Assembly (NCBI RefSeq): GCF_014336955.1
Contig: NZ_QRAI01000003.1
Coordinates: 372,001-436,000 of the forward strand
Source: Saccharophagus sp. K07
GTDB lineage: Bacteria > Pseudomonadota > Gammaproteobacteria > Pseudomonadales > Cellvibrionaceae
Direction: 5' to 3'
Length of the DNA stretch: 64,000 nt
Of the stretch, positions 15,410-24,421 are shown in pieces (within the stretch, counting starts at the first letter, position 1; each line of letters starts with the position of its first letter). Below the pieces are notes generated by a model, which was not told the origin of the DNA, made no database searches, and saw only the letters and a program-made list of their open reading frames with translations. Made by a program: the position numbers and the translations under genes.

Positions 15410-16318
15410 ATGTCCAATCTTTTACTTGCCCTTTTGTGTCTTGCCATCGGCAAATTGTTACAAAATGTTCGACAATTTCCCGATTCATCCGCCCAGACTT
15501 TGAATCTCTACGTTATTTATGTCGCGCTTCCTGCACTGATTCTGGTGCAAATCCCGAAAATTCCCCTCGACCCTCATGTACTGGCGCCGGTGATTTTTGC
15601 TTGGCTTATGATGGGCTTGAGTTTGGGAATCGTCTGGCTGATTGCACGATTTTTCCGCTGGTCGGCAACCGTCACCGGTGGGCTTTTGCTAGTGACCGTG
15701 TTGGGCAATACCGGTTTTATCGGCTATCCGTTGATTGAGGCTCACTTGGGCAAAGACGCCCTGCCCTACGCCATTCTTTACGATCAGCTCGGCACCTTCC
15801 TTGCGCTTAATACGCTGGGCATTGCCATTGCCAGTCGCTATGCGCCTGAAGCCAATATCGCCACGGAACCTCTGTGGCGAAAAATCCTGCGTTTCCCGCC
15901 GTTCAGTGCCATTGTGCTCGGTTTTTTACTGAATTTTTTCGATGTGCCAATTGCCAAATTCGTCGATGACGTATTGCATCGAATCGCCGATACGCTGGTT
16001 CCGGTGGTAATGGTAGCGGTAGGTTTGCAATGGCGACTTCGTATCGAAAAAACCGAATACAAGCCGATTGTGTTTGCCATTATTTTTATTTTGCTGATCA
16101 AGCCTTTTATTGCGCTGATTTTGTTGCTACCAATCAAGCTGGATCCGCTAATCGCCCACGCCATATTATTGGAAGCCGCTATGCCGGCAATGATTTCCAC
16201 CAGCGCGTTGGCGCTGATGTATCAACTCGCTCCTCGCTTGGTATCGACTATTATTGGATACAGCCTGATCCTGTCATTTGCGACAGTGTGGGGATGGAAA
16301 GTATTGATCACGGCCTGA
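15410..16318 (+). CDS. AEC family transporter
   Basis: 302 residues with about ten hydrophobic segments in the two five-helix halves typical of auxin efflux carrier-like permeases. It opens MSNLLLALLCLAIGKLL and has the conserved FIGYPL and ALNTLGIAIASR regions and an EAAMPAMISTSALAL segment near the end, all family hallmarks. Bacterial members export organic acids or other small anions; the substrate here is unknown. ATG at 15410. Followed 48 bases later by the sialate O-acetylesterase gene on the same strand. Confidence 0.88.
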   Translation: MSNLLLALLCLAIGKLLQNVRQFPDSSAQTLNLYVIYVALPALILVQIPKIPLDPHVLAPVIFAWLMMGLSLGIVWLIARFFRWSATVTGGLLLVTVLGNTGFIGYPLIEAHLGKDALPYAILYDQLGTFLALNTLGIAIASRYAPEANIATEPLWRKILRFPPFSAIVLGFLLNFFDVPIAKFVDDVLHRIADTLVPVVMVAVGLQWRLRIEKTEYKPIVFAIIFILLIKPFIALILLLPIKLDPLIAHAILLEAAMPAMISTSALALMYQLAPRLVSTIIGYSLILSFATVWGWKVLITA

Positions 16319-16366
16319 TCACAAAACGACGTCATTTTTTATAAAAATAATGCCAGGACCATCGTT

Positions 16367-18301
16367 ATGAAATTTCTTTTGCCCGCAACATTTGCGTCAT
16401 CCATAACTTTTTTTCTGTCCATGACATTTGCCAGCAGCGCGCTGGCAAATATCGAATTACCTCCCCTTTTATTGGACGGCGCGGTTTTGCAGCGCGAACA
16501 ACCCATTCCAATCTGGGGTAAAGCACCGCCGAATCAAACTGTAACCGTAACATTTGCCAATGACCAAAAAACGGTGGAAAGCGACGCTGATGGCAATTGG
16601 AAAACCAGCTTCAAAGCGCGCAAAGCAAGTGCAGAGCCAGTGCAATTGCGCATTACTTCCGGCGAGTTTGCCCGCACCGTCAATGACATTGTGATCGGTG
16701 ATGTCTGGGTTGCGTCCGGCCAATCCAATATGGAATGGGTCGTGCGCGATAGCGACGGCGCAGATGCGGAAATTGCCAATACCAATGAATTGAATATTCG
16801 CCATTTTAAAATACCGCGCAGTTGGGCAGTTACACCGTCCGATACCCTGGCAGGCGGACAATGGCTGCCTGCGACAACTGAAAATCTCGGCGACTTTACC
16901 GCCGTCGGTTGGTATTTCGCCAAAATTATTCACAGCGAAATCGGCGTGCCTGTAGGCTTGATCAACTCCACTTGGGGAGGCAGCCGAATAGAAGGTTGGA
17001 TGAGTGCACAAAACCTCGGCATTTCCTCCCAACAAGCGCAAGACACCTTGCAGGAGATGGTCACAGCCGGTGAACAAAAAGTTGCAGAAGTTCGCCAGCT
17101 GTTGCAGCGCTGGCCCGGCTCTTTGGTCACGAAAGTTGACGGCCCCAATGCCGATTGGAGCGCGACAGCACTTGATGAACGTGATTGGCTGACCATTCAC
17201 GCTCCCAGCCTATGGGAGCAACAGAGTTACCCCGGCGTTGATGGTTTTATGTGGTATCGCAAAACCTTCGAATTGACTGCGGAAGAAGCCAAAAACGATA
17301 TCACTCTTGGCCTCGGCCGCATTGATGACGCCGATATCACCTGGATTAATGGCCATAAAGTGGGTGAAACCTCGGCGCACGATCTTATCCGCACCTACAA
17401 AGTCCCGGCAAAATTCTTAAAACCCGGCAAAAACCAAATTGCTGTGCGGGTGGAAGATTATCAAGGTGGTGGTGGAATTTATTCCTCTGACGATCTGCTC
17501 TATGTGCAAACTGCAAATGGCAAACGTTATTCCCTGGCAGGTGAATGGAAAATCAAAGCGGACCGCGTGACGGTCATACTCTCGGATAATTTCCACAATA
17601 CTGGCACTGCGTTGTACAACAAAATGATTCACCCACTGTTCCAAATTCCGGTCAAAGGTATCTTGTGGTATCAGGGTGAATCCAATGCCTATTCGGAAGA
17701 AGATGCGGAAAATTATCGCAGCCAATTTGCCGGTTTGATCAAAGATTGGCGCAACAGCTGGACCAATCCAAACATGCCGTTTTATTGGGTGCAATTGGCA
17801 AACTTTGTTTCCGGCTCGGAAAAATGGCCATTTTTACGCGAAGCGCAAACGGCAACTCTGGCGGTAAAACATACCGGTCAAGCAATTACCATTGATATCG
17901 GCAACCCCAAAGATATTCACCCGCGCGACAAAAAAACTGTCGGTGAGCGGCTTGCGCGTATAGCGCTCAATCAAACCTACGGCAAAAACAAAGTGCATTT
18001 TCGCGGCCCCATTGTGCAATCTGCCTCGATCAAAAAAGATCAACTGATCGTAAAATTCAAAACCGCAAAATCGCTCAGCGTGAGAGATGGACACGGTGTG
18101 GTAAAAGGTTTTGAAATTGCCGATTCATCCGGCCAATTCAAAGCCGTCACCGGAACAATCAAAGGCAACAGCGTCATACTGCCGCTGGCGAACACAACAA
18201 AACCCACCGCCGTGCGCTACGCCTGGAGTGATAATCCGGAAGAAGCGAATTTAAAAGATAGTGAAGGATTGCCGGCAGAGCCGTTTAGACAATATTTCTG
18301 A
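16367..18301 (+). CDS. Secreted sialate O-acetylesterase (SGNH hydrolase)
   Basis: 644 residues with signal peptide (to about ASSALA, residue 27). The block VWVASGQSNMEW gives the nucleophile Ser120, GILWYQGESNAY holds the oxyanion/Asn block, and DIHPRDKKTVGERLA carries the catalytic Asp-His. Between them (about residues 260-400) is a beta-sandwich insertion with GH2-like FMWYRKTFEL and GRIDDADITWING segments, as in this family. It removes O-acetyl groups from sialic acid or, in polysaccharide degraders, possibly from acetylated xylan or other glycans. Ends at a good terminator, probably after co-transcription with or independently of the AEC gene. Confidence 0.93.
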   Translation: MKFLLPATFASSITFFLSMTFASSALANIELPPLLLDGAVLQREQPIPIWGKAPPNQTVTVTFANDQKTVESDADGNWKTSFKARKASAEPVQLRITSGEFARTVNDIVIGDVWVASGQSNMEWVVRDSDGADAEIANTNELNIRHFKIPRSWAVTPSDTLAGGQWLPATTENLGDFTAVGWYFAKIIHSEIGVPVGLINSTWGGSRIEGWMSAQNLGISSQQAQDTLQEMVTAGEQKVAEVRQLLQRWPGSLVTKVDGPNADWSATALDERDWLTIHAPSLWEQQSYPGVDGFMWYRKTFELTAEEAKNDITLGLGRIDDADITWINGHKVGETSAHDLIRTYKVPAKFLKPGKNQIAVRVEDYQGGGGIYSSDDLLYVQTANGKRYSLAGEWKIKADRVTVILSDNFHNTGTALYNKMIHPLFQIPVKGILWYQGESNAYSEEDAENYRSQFAGLIKDWRNSWTNPNMPFYWVQLANFVSGSEKWPFLREAQTATLAVKHTGQAITIDIGNPKDIHPRDKKTVGERLARIALNQTYGKNKVHFRGPIVQSASIKKDQLIVKFKTAKSLSVRDGHGVVKGFEIADSSGQFKAVTGTIKGNSVILPLANTTKPTAVRYAWSDNPEEANLKDSEGLPAEPFRQYF

Positions 18302-18328
18302 CTAAACAAATATTTCTGACTCAAAATG

Positions 18329-18352
18329 AAAGCCCGCTAATCTGCGGGCTTT
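18329..18352 (+). terminator. Intrinsic terminator after the sialate O-acetylesterase gene
   Basis: A 9-bp stem (AAAGCCCGC with GCGGGCTTT, 6-base loop) followed by a T-rich tract, 27 bases past the stop. It also faces the convergent VOC gene. Confidence 0.88.
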
Positions 18353-18365
18353 TTATGAAAACGAT

Positions 18366-18845
18366 TTAACCACGTCTAGCTGCATCAATTGCCGCAATAT
18401 CGATTTTCACCATATCCATCATCGTCTCAAAAACACGTTTAGCTGCCGCGGGATCTGGATCCGAAATTCCCTCAAGCAGCGCGCGCGGCGTGATCTGCCA
18501 GGAAATGCCCCATTTATCTTTACACCATCCACACGCCACCTCCTGACCGCCATTGTTTACCACTGCGTCCCACAACCGATCCGTCTCGGTCTGATCATCC
18601 GTCGCGATCTGAAATGAAAAAGCCTGGCTATGCGCAACGCCCGGTCCACCATTCAATCCGATACATGGCACTCCCGCCACTGTAAATTCCACCATCAAAA
18701 TATCGCCTTGCTTACCCGCCGGATAATCCCCTGGCGCACGGTAGATCTTGCCAAGCGAACTATCTGGAAAAGTTTTGGAGTAGAAAGTCGCGGCTTCCAG
18801 GGCATCTCCGTCGTACCAGAGGCAGATGGTGTTTTTAGGAGTCAT
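18366..18845 (-). CDS. VOC family protein (PhnB/3-demethylubiquinone methyltransferase-like fold)
   Basis: I choose the ATG 18843-18845 (160 residues) with GAGG 7 bases upstream, rather than the 10-residue longer frame. It reads as the PhnB-like VOC pattern: TICLWYDGDALEAATFYSKTFP at the start, VEFTVAGVPCIGLNGGP in the middle, and CGWCKDKWGISWQITPR near the end. VOC enzymes bind a metal between two beta-alpha-beta-beta-beta units; this subgroup is mostly uncharacterised. Old annotations as a methyltransferase are not supported by motif. Monocistronic. Confidence 0.88.
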   Translation of the reverse strand: MTPKNTICLWYDGDALEAATFYSKTFPDSSLGKIYRAPGDYPAGKQGDILMVEFTVAGVPCIGLNGGPGVAHSQAFSFQIATDDQTETDRLWDAVVNNGGQEVACGWCKDKWGISWQITPRALLEGISDPDPAAAKRVFETMMDMVKIDIAAIDAARRG

Positions 18846-19007
18846 GGTGGTTCCTCTTGAGTTTATGGAATTCAAGGGCTAGTCGATTCATGGCTCCGAA
18901 ATTCGACGACAGGTTGATTGACATCTAGAACAGATTGGCATGAAACAAAGGTTTTATTAGATCATCACCGATGTAGCGCGCAACATTTGGAAACGCTGTG
19001 GAGCGGG

Positions 19008-20306
19008 TCAATGGTGTGACGCACCCGAGCTATTCAACCATTGATAAATCGCTTGCAGACTTTGCCGCTGGCGCGCCACTTGATCGTGAGGATCAAAATG
19101 GATGCCGAGTCCGTAGCGCAATACCAATTCGAGATAGACCCATTGGCGAATATGGTTAGGTGTTCGGTTATCAATCAGCTGTTGCACCATAACAGCGGGA
19201 GTCGCAGGTTCGCCCAAACGATAACGCTGACCAGCCTGAAAATGAGCGGCATTATTGGTAAGCCATTCCTGCCAACGAGCGGGATCCTGACTCAGTTTTT
19301 CAATTTCATCGCCGGCGAACATCGCTGGTAAACGCCCCTGCCGAAAATCCTCCAGTTCGTGCTCAAATAATTCGTCTTCTGTCACTTGTCCAGGATCCCG
19401 GACAGTTTCGAAAAGTGGCGCACCGGTTATCAGATGCAACGCCTGTGCAGCTGCAGCTCCGTATGTCTCATGAGGCAAATAGCGCAACAAAACTGGCACT
19501 GCTCCCGGATTACCCCACAACCCCAATGCGAATAAACAATCTGCATTGGCATTTCCTGTTTCCGCTACCACCAAAATCCGGCGAGCCTCGTCCAACTCTC
19601 CCGCGACAACCAGATGCAAAGGAAAAAACTGTGGTTCAGCGCGGCAGCGCGCTAATACACTGCGCTGGCCTAAACGCAGTGAGGCCAGTATTGCTGCACC
19701 GGCAATATAATGATCTGGATCGCCGATCAACTGTTGCAGACCAGGAAGAACCTCCATTGCATCAGGCAATAGGGGTAATGGAGCAAGCATTGCGGGAAGA
19801 AAATTGGCCTTAATTTGGCGTAATCCTCGCAGATACGCAGGCCCAACGGAAATTTGCAAGCGCGCCAAAATGGGAGCCAACACAGGAAAAAGCCCGATTT
19901 TTCCGCTTTCAAAGACTTTGCTGATGTGCAGACGCCACTTGGTTGGACATTCCCATAAAAATGCGTCACTAACCGCTCGGACTTTTTGCTCATCGTCAAA
20001 ATCGAAATTCTGCCATAACGCAGCAAGACCCGAACTCGAGCGCAAGCGGCAAAATAGCAGCGCAATTATAAAGAGCAGGTCGAATTCCGCATCCGGCAGC
20101 ATTTCCAGGCAAACGTTCAATGCCTCTTCACCACCCACCACCAGACCATCCAGATGCGCTTCAATAGCATATTCCAGGCGCTCCAGATCCTGCCAGCCAA
20201 CTTCTTCATCCGTCAGCCAGGCAATGCGGGTCGCATACTGAAAAGCACCTTCTTCGAGATGCTCAACGTATAACTCGCGGTGAAATAATTTGTCATTCAG
20301 GGCCAT
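19008..20306 (-). CDS. TIGR02270-type T6SS-associated repeat protein
   Basis: 432 residues, mostly alpha-helical and leucine/alanine-rich, with the opening KLFHRELYVEHLEEGAFQ and repeated PLL/LASLRLG segments typical of the TIGR02270 family, which look HEAT-like. These proteins are found almost only in T6SS accessory clusters together with DUF2169 and ketosynthase-like proteins. Their role is unknown; an adaptor or cargo-loading role is a guess. It is the last gene of the minus-strand T6SS module, 39 bases after the DUF2169 gene. Confidence 0.78.
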   Translation of the reverse strand: MALNDKLFHRELYVEHLEEGAFQYATRIAWLTDEEVGWQDLERLEYAIEAHLDGLVVGGEEALNVCLEMLPDAEFDLLFIIALLFCRLRSSSGLAALWQNFDFDDEQKVRAVSDAFLWECPTKWRLHISKVFESGKIGLFPVLAPILARLQISVGPAYLRGLRQIKANFLPAMLAPLPLLPDAMEVLPGLQQLIGDPDHYIAGAAILASLRLGQRSVLARCRAEPQFFPLHLVVAGELDEARRILVVAETGNANADCLFALGLWGNPGAVPVLLRYLPHETYGAAAAQALHLITGAPLFETVRDPGQVTEDELFEHELEDFRQGRLPAMFAGDEIEKLSQDPARWQEWLTNNAAHFQAGQRYRLGEPATPAVMVQQLIDNRTPNHIRQWVYLELVLRYGLGIHFDPHDQVARQRQSLQAIYQWLNSSGASHH

Positions 20307-20345
20307 ACATTTTCCAGCTAAACATGCAGCCAGTCCGTTTAAACA

Positions 20346-21365
20346 TCAGCCGTAGTGAATATTGAGAGTTTGTACATCCAACGGGCCAATATCCAGCACT
20401 AAGTAATTACGCCAGATCATTTGCACCTGCATTTTGGCAACATCAATAATGATTGTATCCAAACGCGTTGTTAAATATTCCGTTTGCCAATTGCGCAGAC
20501 GAAACTCACAAACAGGTGTCGCCATATTGGGTAAATGAAAAGAAAGTTCGGTCGGCGTCATATTGCGAATACGCACCAACTCGTCACCACGCAGATATTC
20601 CGGCGCAATCAGGGATTGTGTTGCGGCGTTGAAAAAACGACGGTCAAAATCCACCGGCAATAACGGACTTCGCTGCTCTTCCCACGCACTATCGTATGTG
20701 CCAGCCAACCGAGCCCTCGGCTGCCAATGCGGCAGGGTAAAACCGCAGCCAACAGGCTCAGGTCTGTCCGCAATATGTTGAATCAGGTTTCGCGGATCTT
20801 CGATATTCGGCAGCCACAGGGGTATATCGGGATCCGTTATCCCGGTGACATAAAAGCCGCGCCCAACCGGATTGCGTGGCTCAAAACCATGTTGCTCTTT
20901 ATTCTTCGGTCTTCGATCCCACCCGCCGAACGCGCGTTCGTAAATAAGAGGCATTCTTTCAAACGGTTGCGGATCGGACATCATCAGGCGTCCGTTGTGC
21001 GGCAACCATCTACGGTCCCCGATTACACCCAGCTGCCGGCGTAATGTGCCCACCTGGATATCAACCAGCAAATGGCGCACCGGTCCTGCGGATGCAACCG
21101 CGTCGCCAATCACAACCACATCCGTGGTTACCTTGGTAAACGCGGTCTCTGGCTCATAGCGATAACTTGAATTTTTGGGATCGCCATAATGAACCGGCGC
21201 AAAGTTGACCGGAATCTGCTTTTGTGCAAATTTCAACTCACCGTGCGGCAATATGTCGAACGTCGCTTTAATAACAGGCGTCACCAACGGACGAAAATTT
21301 TCGTCATTGGCAAATAAAAGCTGATATTCCAATGCGGTCCGATTATCAACTTTAGGGGCAGCCAT
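20346..21365 (-). CDS. DUF2169 protein, probable T6SS effector adaptor
   Basis: 339 residues. It opens with VDNRTALEYQLLFANDENF and VIKATFDI, then has FAPVHYGDP, DVVVIGDAVA and ERAFGGWD, the characteristic order of DUF2169. The family is tied to T6SS gene clusters encoding VgrG, PAAR-like proteins and effectors, and members act in effector loading in studied systems. Its place downstream of the toxin/immunity genes and before the TIGR02270 gene fits such a role. No signal peptide. Confidence 0.85.
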   Translation of the reverse strand: MAAPKVDNRTALEYQLLFANDENFRPLVTPVIKATFDILPHGELKFAQKQIPVNFAPVHYGDPKNSSYRYEPETAFTKVTTDVVVIGDAVASAGPVRHLLVDIQVGTLRRQLGVIGDRRWLPHNGRLMMSDPQPFERMPLIYERAFGGWDRRPKNKEQHGFEPRNPVGRGFYVTGITDPDIPLWLPNIEDPRNLIQHIADRPEPVGCGFTLPHWQPRARLAGTYDSAWEEQRSPLLPVDFDRRFFNAATQSLIAPEYLRGDELVRIRNMTPTELSFHLPNMATPVCEFRLRNWQTEYLTTRLDTIIIDVAKMQVQMIWRNYLVLDIGPLDVQTLNIHYG

Positions 21366-21405
21366 TATCGTTCCACATATTTTTTAACTACCGTTAACTC
21401 TGCTG

Positions 21406-21984
21406 TTAATCCGCAACGTCAATAGGTTCCAGATTAAAATTAGTCAAATCTGGAATTTCTTTCTGCAATGCATCGACCAACGCTTGAGATGTGAAGTATC
21501 GGCTGGGATTTTCTGGCACACGAAAAAGCGGTGGCAGCCCCTCAATTTTTTTCTTATCCAACACAAATAGGTCAACTCTAATGACCTGACCATCCTCTCT
21601 TACGATTTTTGATTGGGATTGGTGCAGACAATCATAGTGGCCTAGAGGGTTAATATAAAAGTAATCTGTTGATGCAATTCGTCCCTTGTGATTTTCGATA
21701 GAAACTGGCAGATACTCACAAGTATCACCACACAGTTTCTCTATAATTGACTTCACCCTGCCGCTGCAAATCAGACTCAATTCATTATTGCTAATAAAAT
21801 CAGATAAAAATATGCCTTTTTTTGCAGGGTCCATCTTGGCAACAACGCTATCTGGGTATTCCGATAGAGCGGGTTCACCGTCTTGAATCGATGCCGAAAG
21901 ATAAAGAATTTCCTCCGGTGCCTGCTCGATAAAGCAGTAGTCAGGATCTTCGCGGCGATATACATTAATTCGATAGTACTGCAT
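21406..21984 (-). CDS. Imm11-like (DUF1629) immunity protein, copy 3
   Basis: 192 residues. The order YYRINVYRREDPDYCFIEQAPEE, SDFISNNELSLICSG, CEYLPVSIENHKGR and DYFYINPLG is shared with the frames at 22029 and 22924, so these are paralogues. The YINPLG block and the LPPLFR segment fit the DUF1629/Imm11 family of immunity proteins. It stands furthest from the AHH toxin of the four copies. Extra divergent copies are usually read as protection against toxin variants from relatives; this is inference. Confidence 0.75.
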   Translation of the reverse strand: MQYYRINVYRREDPDYCFIEQAPEEILYLSASIQDGEPALSEYPDSVVAKMDPAKKGIFLSDFISNNELSLICSGRVKSIIEKLCGDTCEYLPVSIENHKGRIASTDYFYINPLGHYDCLHQSQSKIVREDGQVIRVDLFVLDKKKIEGLPPLFRVPENPSRYFTSQALVDALQKEIPDLTNFNLEPIDVAD

Positions 21985-22028
21985 ATTCGATCACAGACTT
22001 TACTCTGCGTTGCAAATAAGGCTCACGC

Positions 22029-22607
22029 TCATGCCACCTCTATCGGTTCCAGATTCAAATTCGTTAAATCTGGAATCTCCTTTTTTAATGCGTCAATCAG
22101 AACTTCGGATGCGAAATACTCACTATCTTTTTCTACCACTCGGAAAAGCGGTGGTACATCTTTCATCTTGGTAGTATCAAGGACAAATTTTTCCACGTCG
22201 ATAACATCACCATCATCTGTTCGGTCAATTTCCGACAGAGATTGGTTAAGAACATCATGTAGCCCCAGGGGATTGATATAGAAATACTCAGAAGAGGCTA
22301 TACGGCCCTTATGATTTTCGATGGAAACCGGCAAGTATTCGCATGAGTCACCGCATAGCTTCTCTATCACCAACTTAACTCTTTCACTACATATCAAACA
22401 AAGTTCAGAATTCGCGATAAAATCGGACAGCACAATCCCACCTTCATTTGGGTCCATTTTCGCAATTACATTTTCTGGATATTCTTCTGCAGCAGCTTCA
22501 CCCGAAGCAATGTAGGAAGACAACAAATGTATTTCTTCCGGCGGACGATCGATAAAACAAAAACCTGGCTCTTGTCGGTCGTATACATCTATACGGTAGT
22601 AATCCAC
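22029..22607 (-). CDS. Imm11-like (DUF1629) immunity protein, copy 2
   Basis: 192 residues, the same length and plan as its neighbours: DYYRIDVYDRQEPGFCFID at the start, IVLSDFIANSELCLICS, CEYLPVSIENHKGR, EYFYINPLG and VPPLFRV. The final PDLTNLNLEPIEVA nearly matches the C-terminus of copy 3 (PDLTNFNLEPIDVAD), so these two are the closest pair. Probably cytoplasmic, binding a toxin related to the AHH protein. Confidence 0.75.
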   Translation of the reverse strand: MDYYRIDVYDRQEPGFCFIDRPPEEIHLLSSYIASGEAAAEEYPENVIAKMDPNEGGIVLSDFIANSELCLICSERVKLVIEKLCGDSCEYLPVSIENHKGRIASSEYFYINPLGLHDVLNQSLSEIDRTDDGDVIDVEKFVLDTTKMKDVPPLFRVVEKDSEYFASEVLIDALKKEIPDLTNLNLEPIEVA

Positions 22608-22654
22608 TCTAGTGTCGCCTCTATAAGTTCCAGATCACTGTCTCAGTTCACTCT

Positions 22655-22912
22655 GCCACTTCGCTAGGTTCTAGCACAAGATTAGTCAATTAGGTATCTC
22701 GTCAAGAATTTCCCCACCTCCAGATCTGTTGGCATAAAGAGCATTGGGATCTCCGTTTTCAGTGCTTCAATCAGAATTTCGGACGCGAAATATCTTTTAT
22801 CGTTTCTTACCGCTCGGAAAAGGGGCGGTACATCTTTCATCTTGCCAACATCGAGGACAAATTTGTCCACATCAGTGACGCTCCAATATGGAGAGTCACC
22901 ATAAAGCTAAGA
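22655..22912 (-). pseudogene. Decayed fourth copy of the Imm11-like gene
   Basis: The frame 22682-22870 reads DKFVLDVGKMKDVPPLFRAV and YFASEILIEALKTEIP, equal to the last third of the intact paralogues. Everything before KFVLD is missing, and after EIP the reading is disrupted: the expected DLTNL reappears in another frame near 22675-22700. It is thus 5'-truncated and frameshifted, lying between copies 1 and 2. Confidence 0.8.
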
Positions 22913-22923
22913 ACACAATGCTC

Positions 22924-23502
22924 TTATTCAGAAACCTCAATAGAATGTAATAAAAGATTCGTCAGATCTGGAATTGCCTTATCAAGCGCATCAATCAAAG
23001 GCTCACTGGCAAAATAACATCTTTTATCTTCTTTCACACGAAAAAGCGGAGGAACATCTTTTAGTAGTTTTTTATCCAAAACAAATTTATAAACTTTTAT
23101 CACTTTTCCATCGTCGGTCTTCCTTATATCGGACAAAGATTGATGAAGACAGTCGTAGATACCCAATGGGTTAATATAAAAATAATCCGATGAAGCAATT
23201 CTTCCTCTGTGATTTTCAATGGAAAGAGGCAAATATTCGCAAGTCTCCCCGCACATTTTTTCGATCACGGATTTTGCTCTTCCACTGCAGATAAGGCTTA
23301 ACTCTGAATTCCCTATAAAATCAGACAGCACTATGCCTCCAGAGGAATCCATTTTTGCAACTACATTTTCAGGGTATTCCGGTGCCGCTGGTTTGCCCCC
23401 AGTAATGTATGCAGATAATAAACCGATCTCTTTCGGTGACTGATCAATAAAACAGTAATCTGGATCTTCTCGTTGGTATACGTTAATCCTGTAGTAACTC
23501 AT
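22924..23502 (-). CDS. Imm11-like (DUF1629) immunity protein, copy 1 (toxin-adjacent)
   Basis: 192 residues starting at the ATG 23500-23502, overlapping the toxin stop by four bases (ATGA), which couples its translation to the toxin and makes it the likely cognate antidote. Same order as copies 2 and 3: YYRINVYQREDPDYCFIDQ, LSDFIGNSELSLICSG, CEYLPLSIENHRGR, DYFYINPLG, VPPLFRV. The C-terminus (LLLHSIEVSE) is more diverged than those of copies 2 and 3. Confidence 0.8.
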   Translation of the reverse strand: MSYYRINVYQREDPDYCFIDQSPKEIGLLSAYITGGKPAAPEYPENVVAKMDSSGGIVLSDFIGNSELSLICSGRAKSVIEKMCGETCEYLPLSIENHRGRIASSDYFYINPLGIYDCLHQSLSDIRKTDDGKVIKVYKFVLDKKLLKDVPPLFRVKEDKRCYFASEPLIDALDKAIPDLTNLLLHSIEVSE

Positions 23503-24410
23503 AGCTTGTTTCTCTTTCTAAAATTCTTCGCGTGACTGTCCAGCGACATGCCATCACTCCAGCTTAATGCTAAATTTAACAGATCAGCGGAAAGCTGTTC
23601 GAGTTTTGTCTTATCTAGTTCGAAATCGGCGGCTTCACATTTCTTTTCTTTTACTATCTCGGCATACTCCTTAATAATTTTTTTAAGATCATCTTTAACC
23701 ATTGCATTGTACACCGGATGGTTAAAGGCGCTTGCGACGATCTCAGAATCATCTCCCACCTTAAACTGAATATGACGTGGCATATCCAGAATTTTTGCAA
23801 CTTCTTTGTCCTGCGGCAAAAGCAACATATTGATTTTATGGTTTATGTTATATTTTGCCTTAAGCAAGCCTTTCTCCAAAAGTGGACCATGCTCTTCGTC
23901 TACTATCAATGAAGCAAACGTACCTTTGGGAATCAAATGATGTGCATTATTCCAGTAAGGCCAGGTTTCTTGGGTAAAGTTGTGTCCGATTTTTATAGTC
24001 TGCGTGTTGGTATTGTTGAGAGATGCTTTTGTAGTCAACGAATCTCGCTTTATTTCCCTTTTGGGTCCACCGACGTCCCAATCGCCAAGTTGAGGCACAG
24101 GGATTTTGGTCGAATACTTCTGGGGAAAAAAAATACCGCTCTCTTTCCATTCACCCAGTGTGGGAATTCCATTAACGTACTCAATGTGAAGTCCCATTAG
24201 CTTTTTATTGTAAGAATGTAGACGTTCCTTTATTTTGCTGTGACTTTTTGCTTGCTCAAGAGCTTGATATCGGTAGTTACAACTGCACTTGCCCCTGAAG
24301 TTGGCGTGCCTGGCCATGTGACCCGTTAAGCAGGCTCCCCCTTCGGTGCCCTTTTCCGGATGATGTCCTTTAGCGTTTTCCTCAAAGATATGTTTCTCCA
24401 CCTTCGCCAC
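23499..24410 (-). CDS. AHH-domain nuclease toxin, probable T6SS cargo effector
   Basis: 303 residues with no signal peptide. The motif NNAHHLIPKGTF (AHH at 156-158) followed by YNINHKINMLLLP and FNHPVYNAM is the AHH subgroup of the HNH/EndoVII nuclease fold, in which the His pair binds metal and cleaves nucleic acid. A short Cys-rich N-terminal part (GGACLTGH and GKCSC) may bind metal or the delivery protein. The first immunity gene overlaps its stop. Position within the hcp-vgrG module, near the PAAR-like, DUF6484 and DUF2169 genes, suggests T6SS delivery. DNA is the likely target, but this is not shown. Confidence 0.85.
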   Translation of the reverse strand: MAKVEKHIFEENAKGHHPEKGTEGGACLTGHMARHANFRGKCSCNYRYQALEQAKSHSKIKERLHSYNKKLMGLHIEYVNGIPTLGEWKESGIFFPQKYSTKIPVPQLGDWDVGGPKREIKRDSLTTKASLNNTNTQTIKIGHNFTQETWPYWNNAHHLIPKGTFASLIVDEEHGPLLEKGLLKAKYNINHKINMLLLPQDKEVAKILDMPRHIQFKVGDDSEIVASAFNHPVYNAMVKDDLKKIIKEYAEIVKEKKCEAADFELDKTKLEQLSADLLNLALSWSDGMSLDSHAKNFRKRNKL

Positions 24411-24421
24411 AAGCTTCTCCT

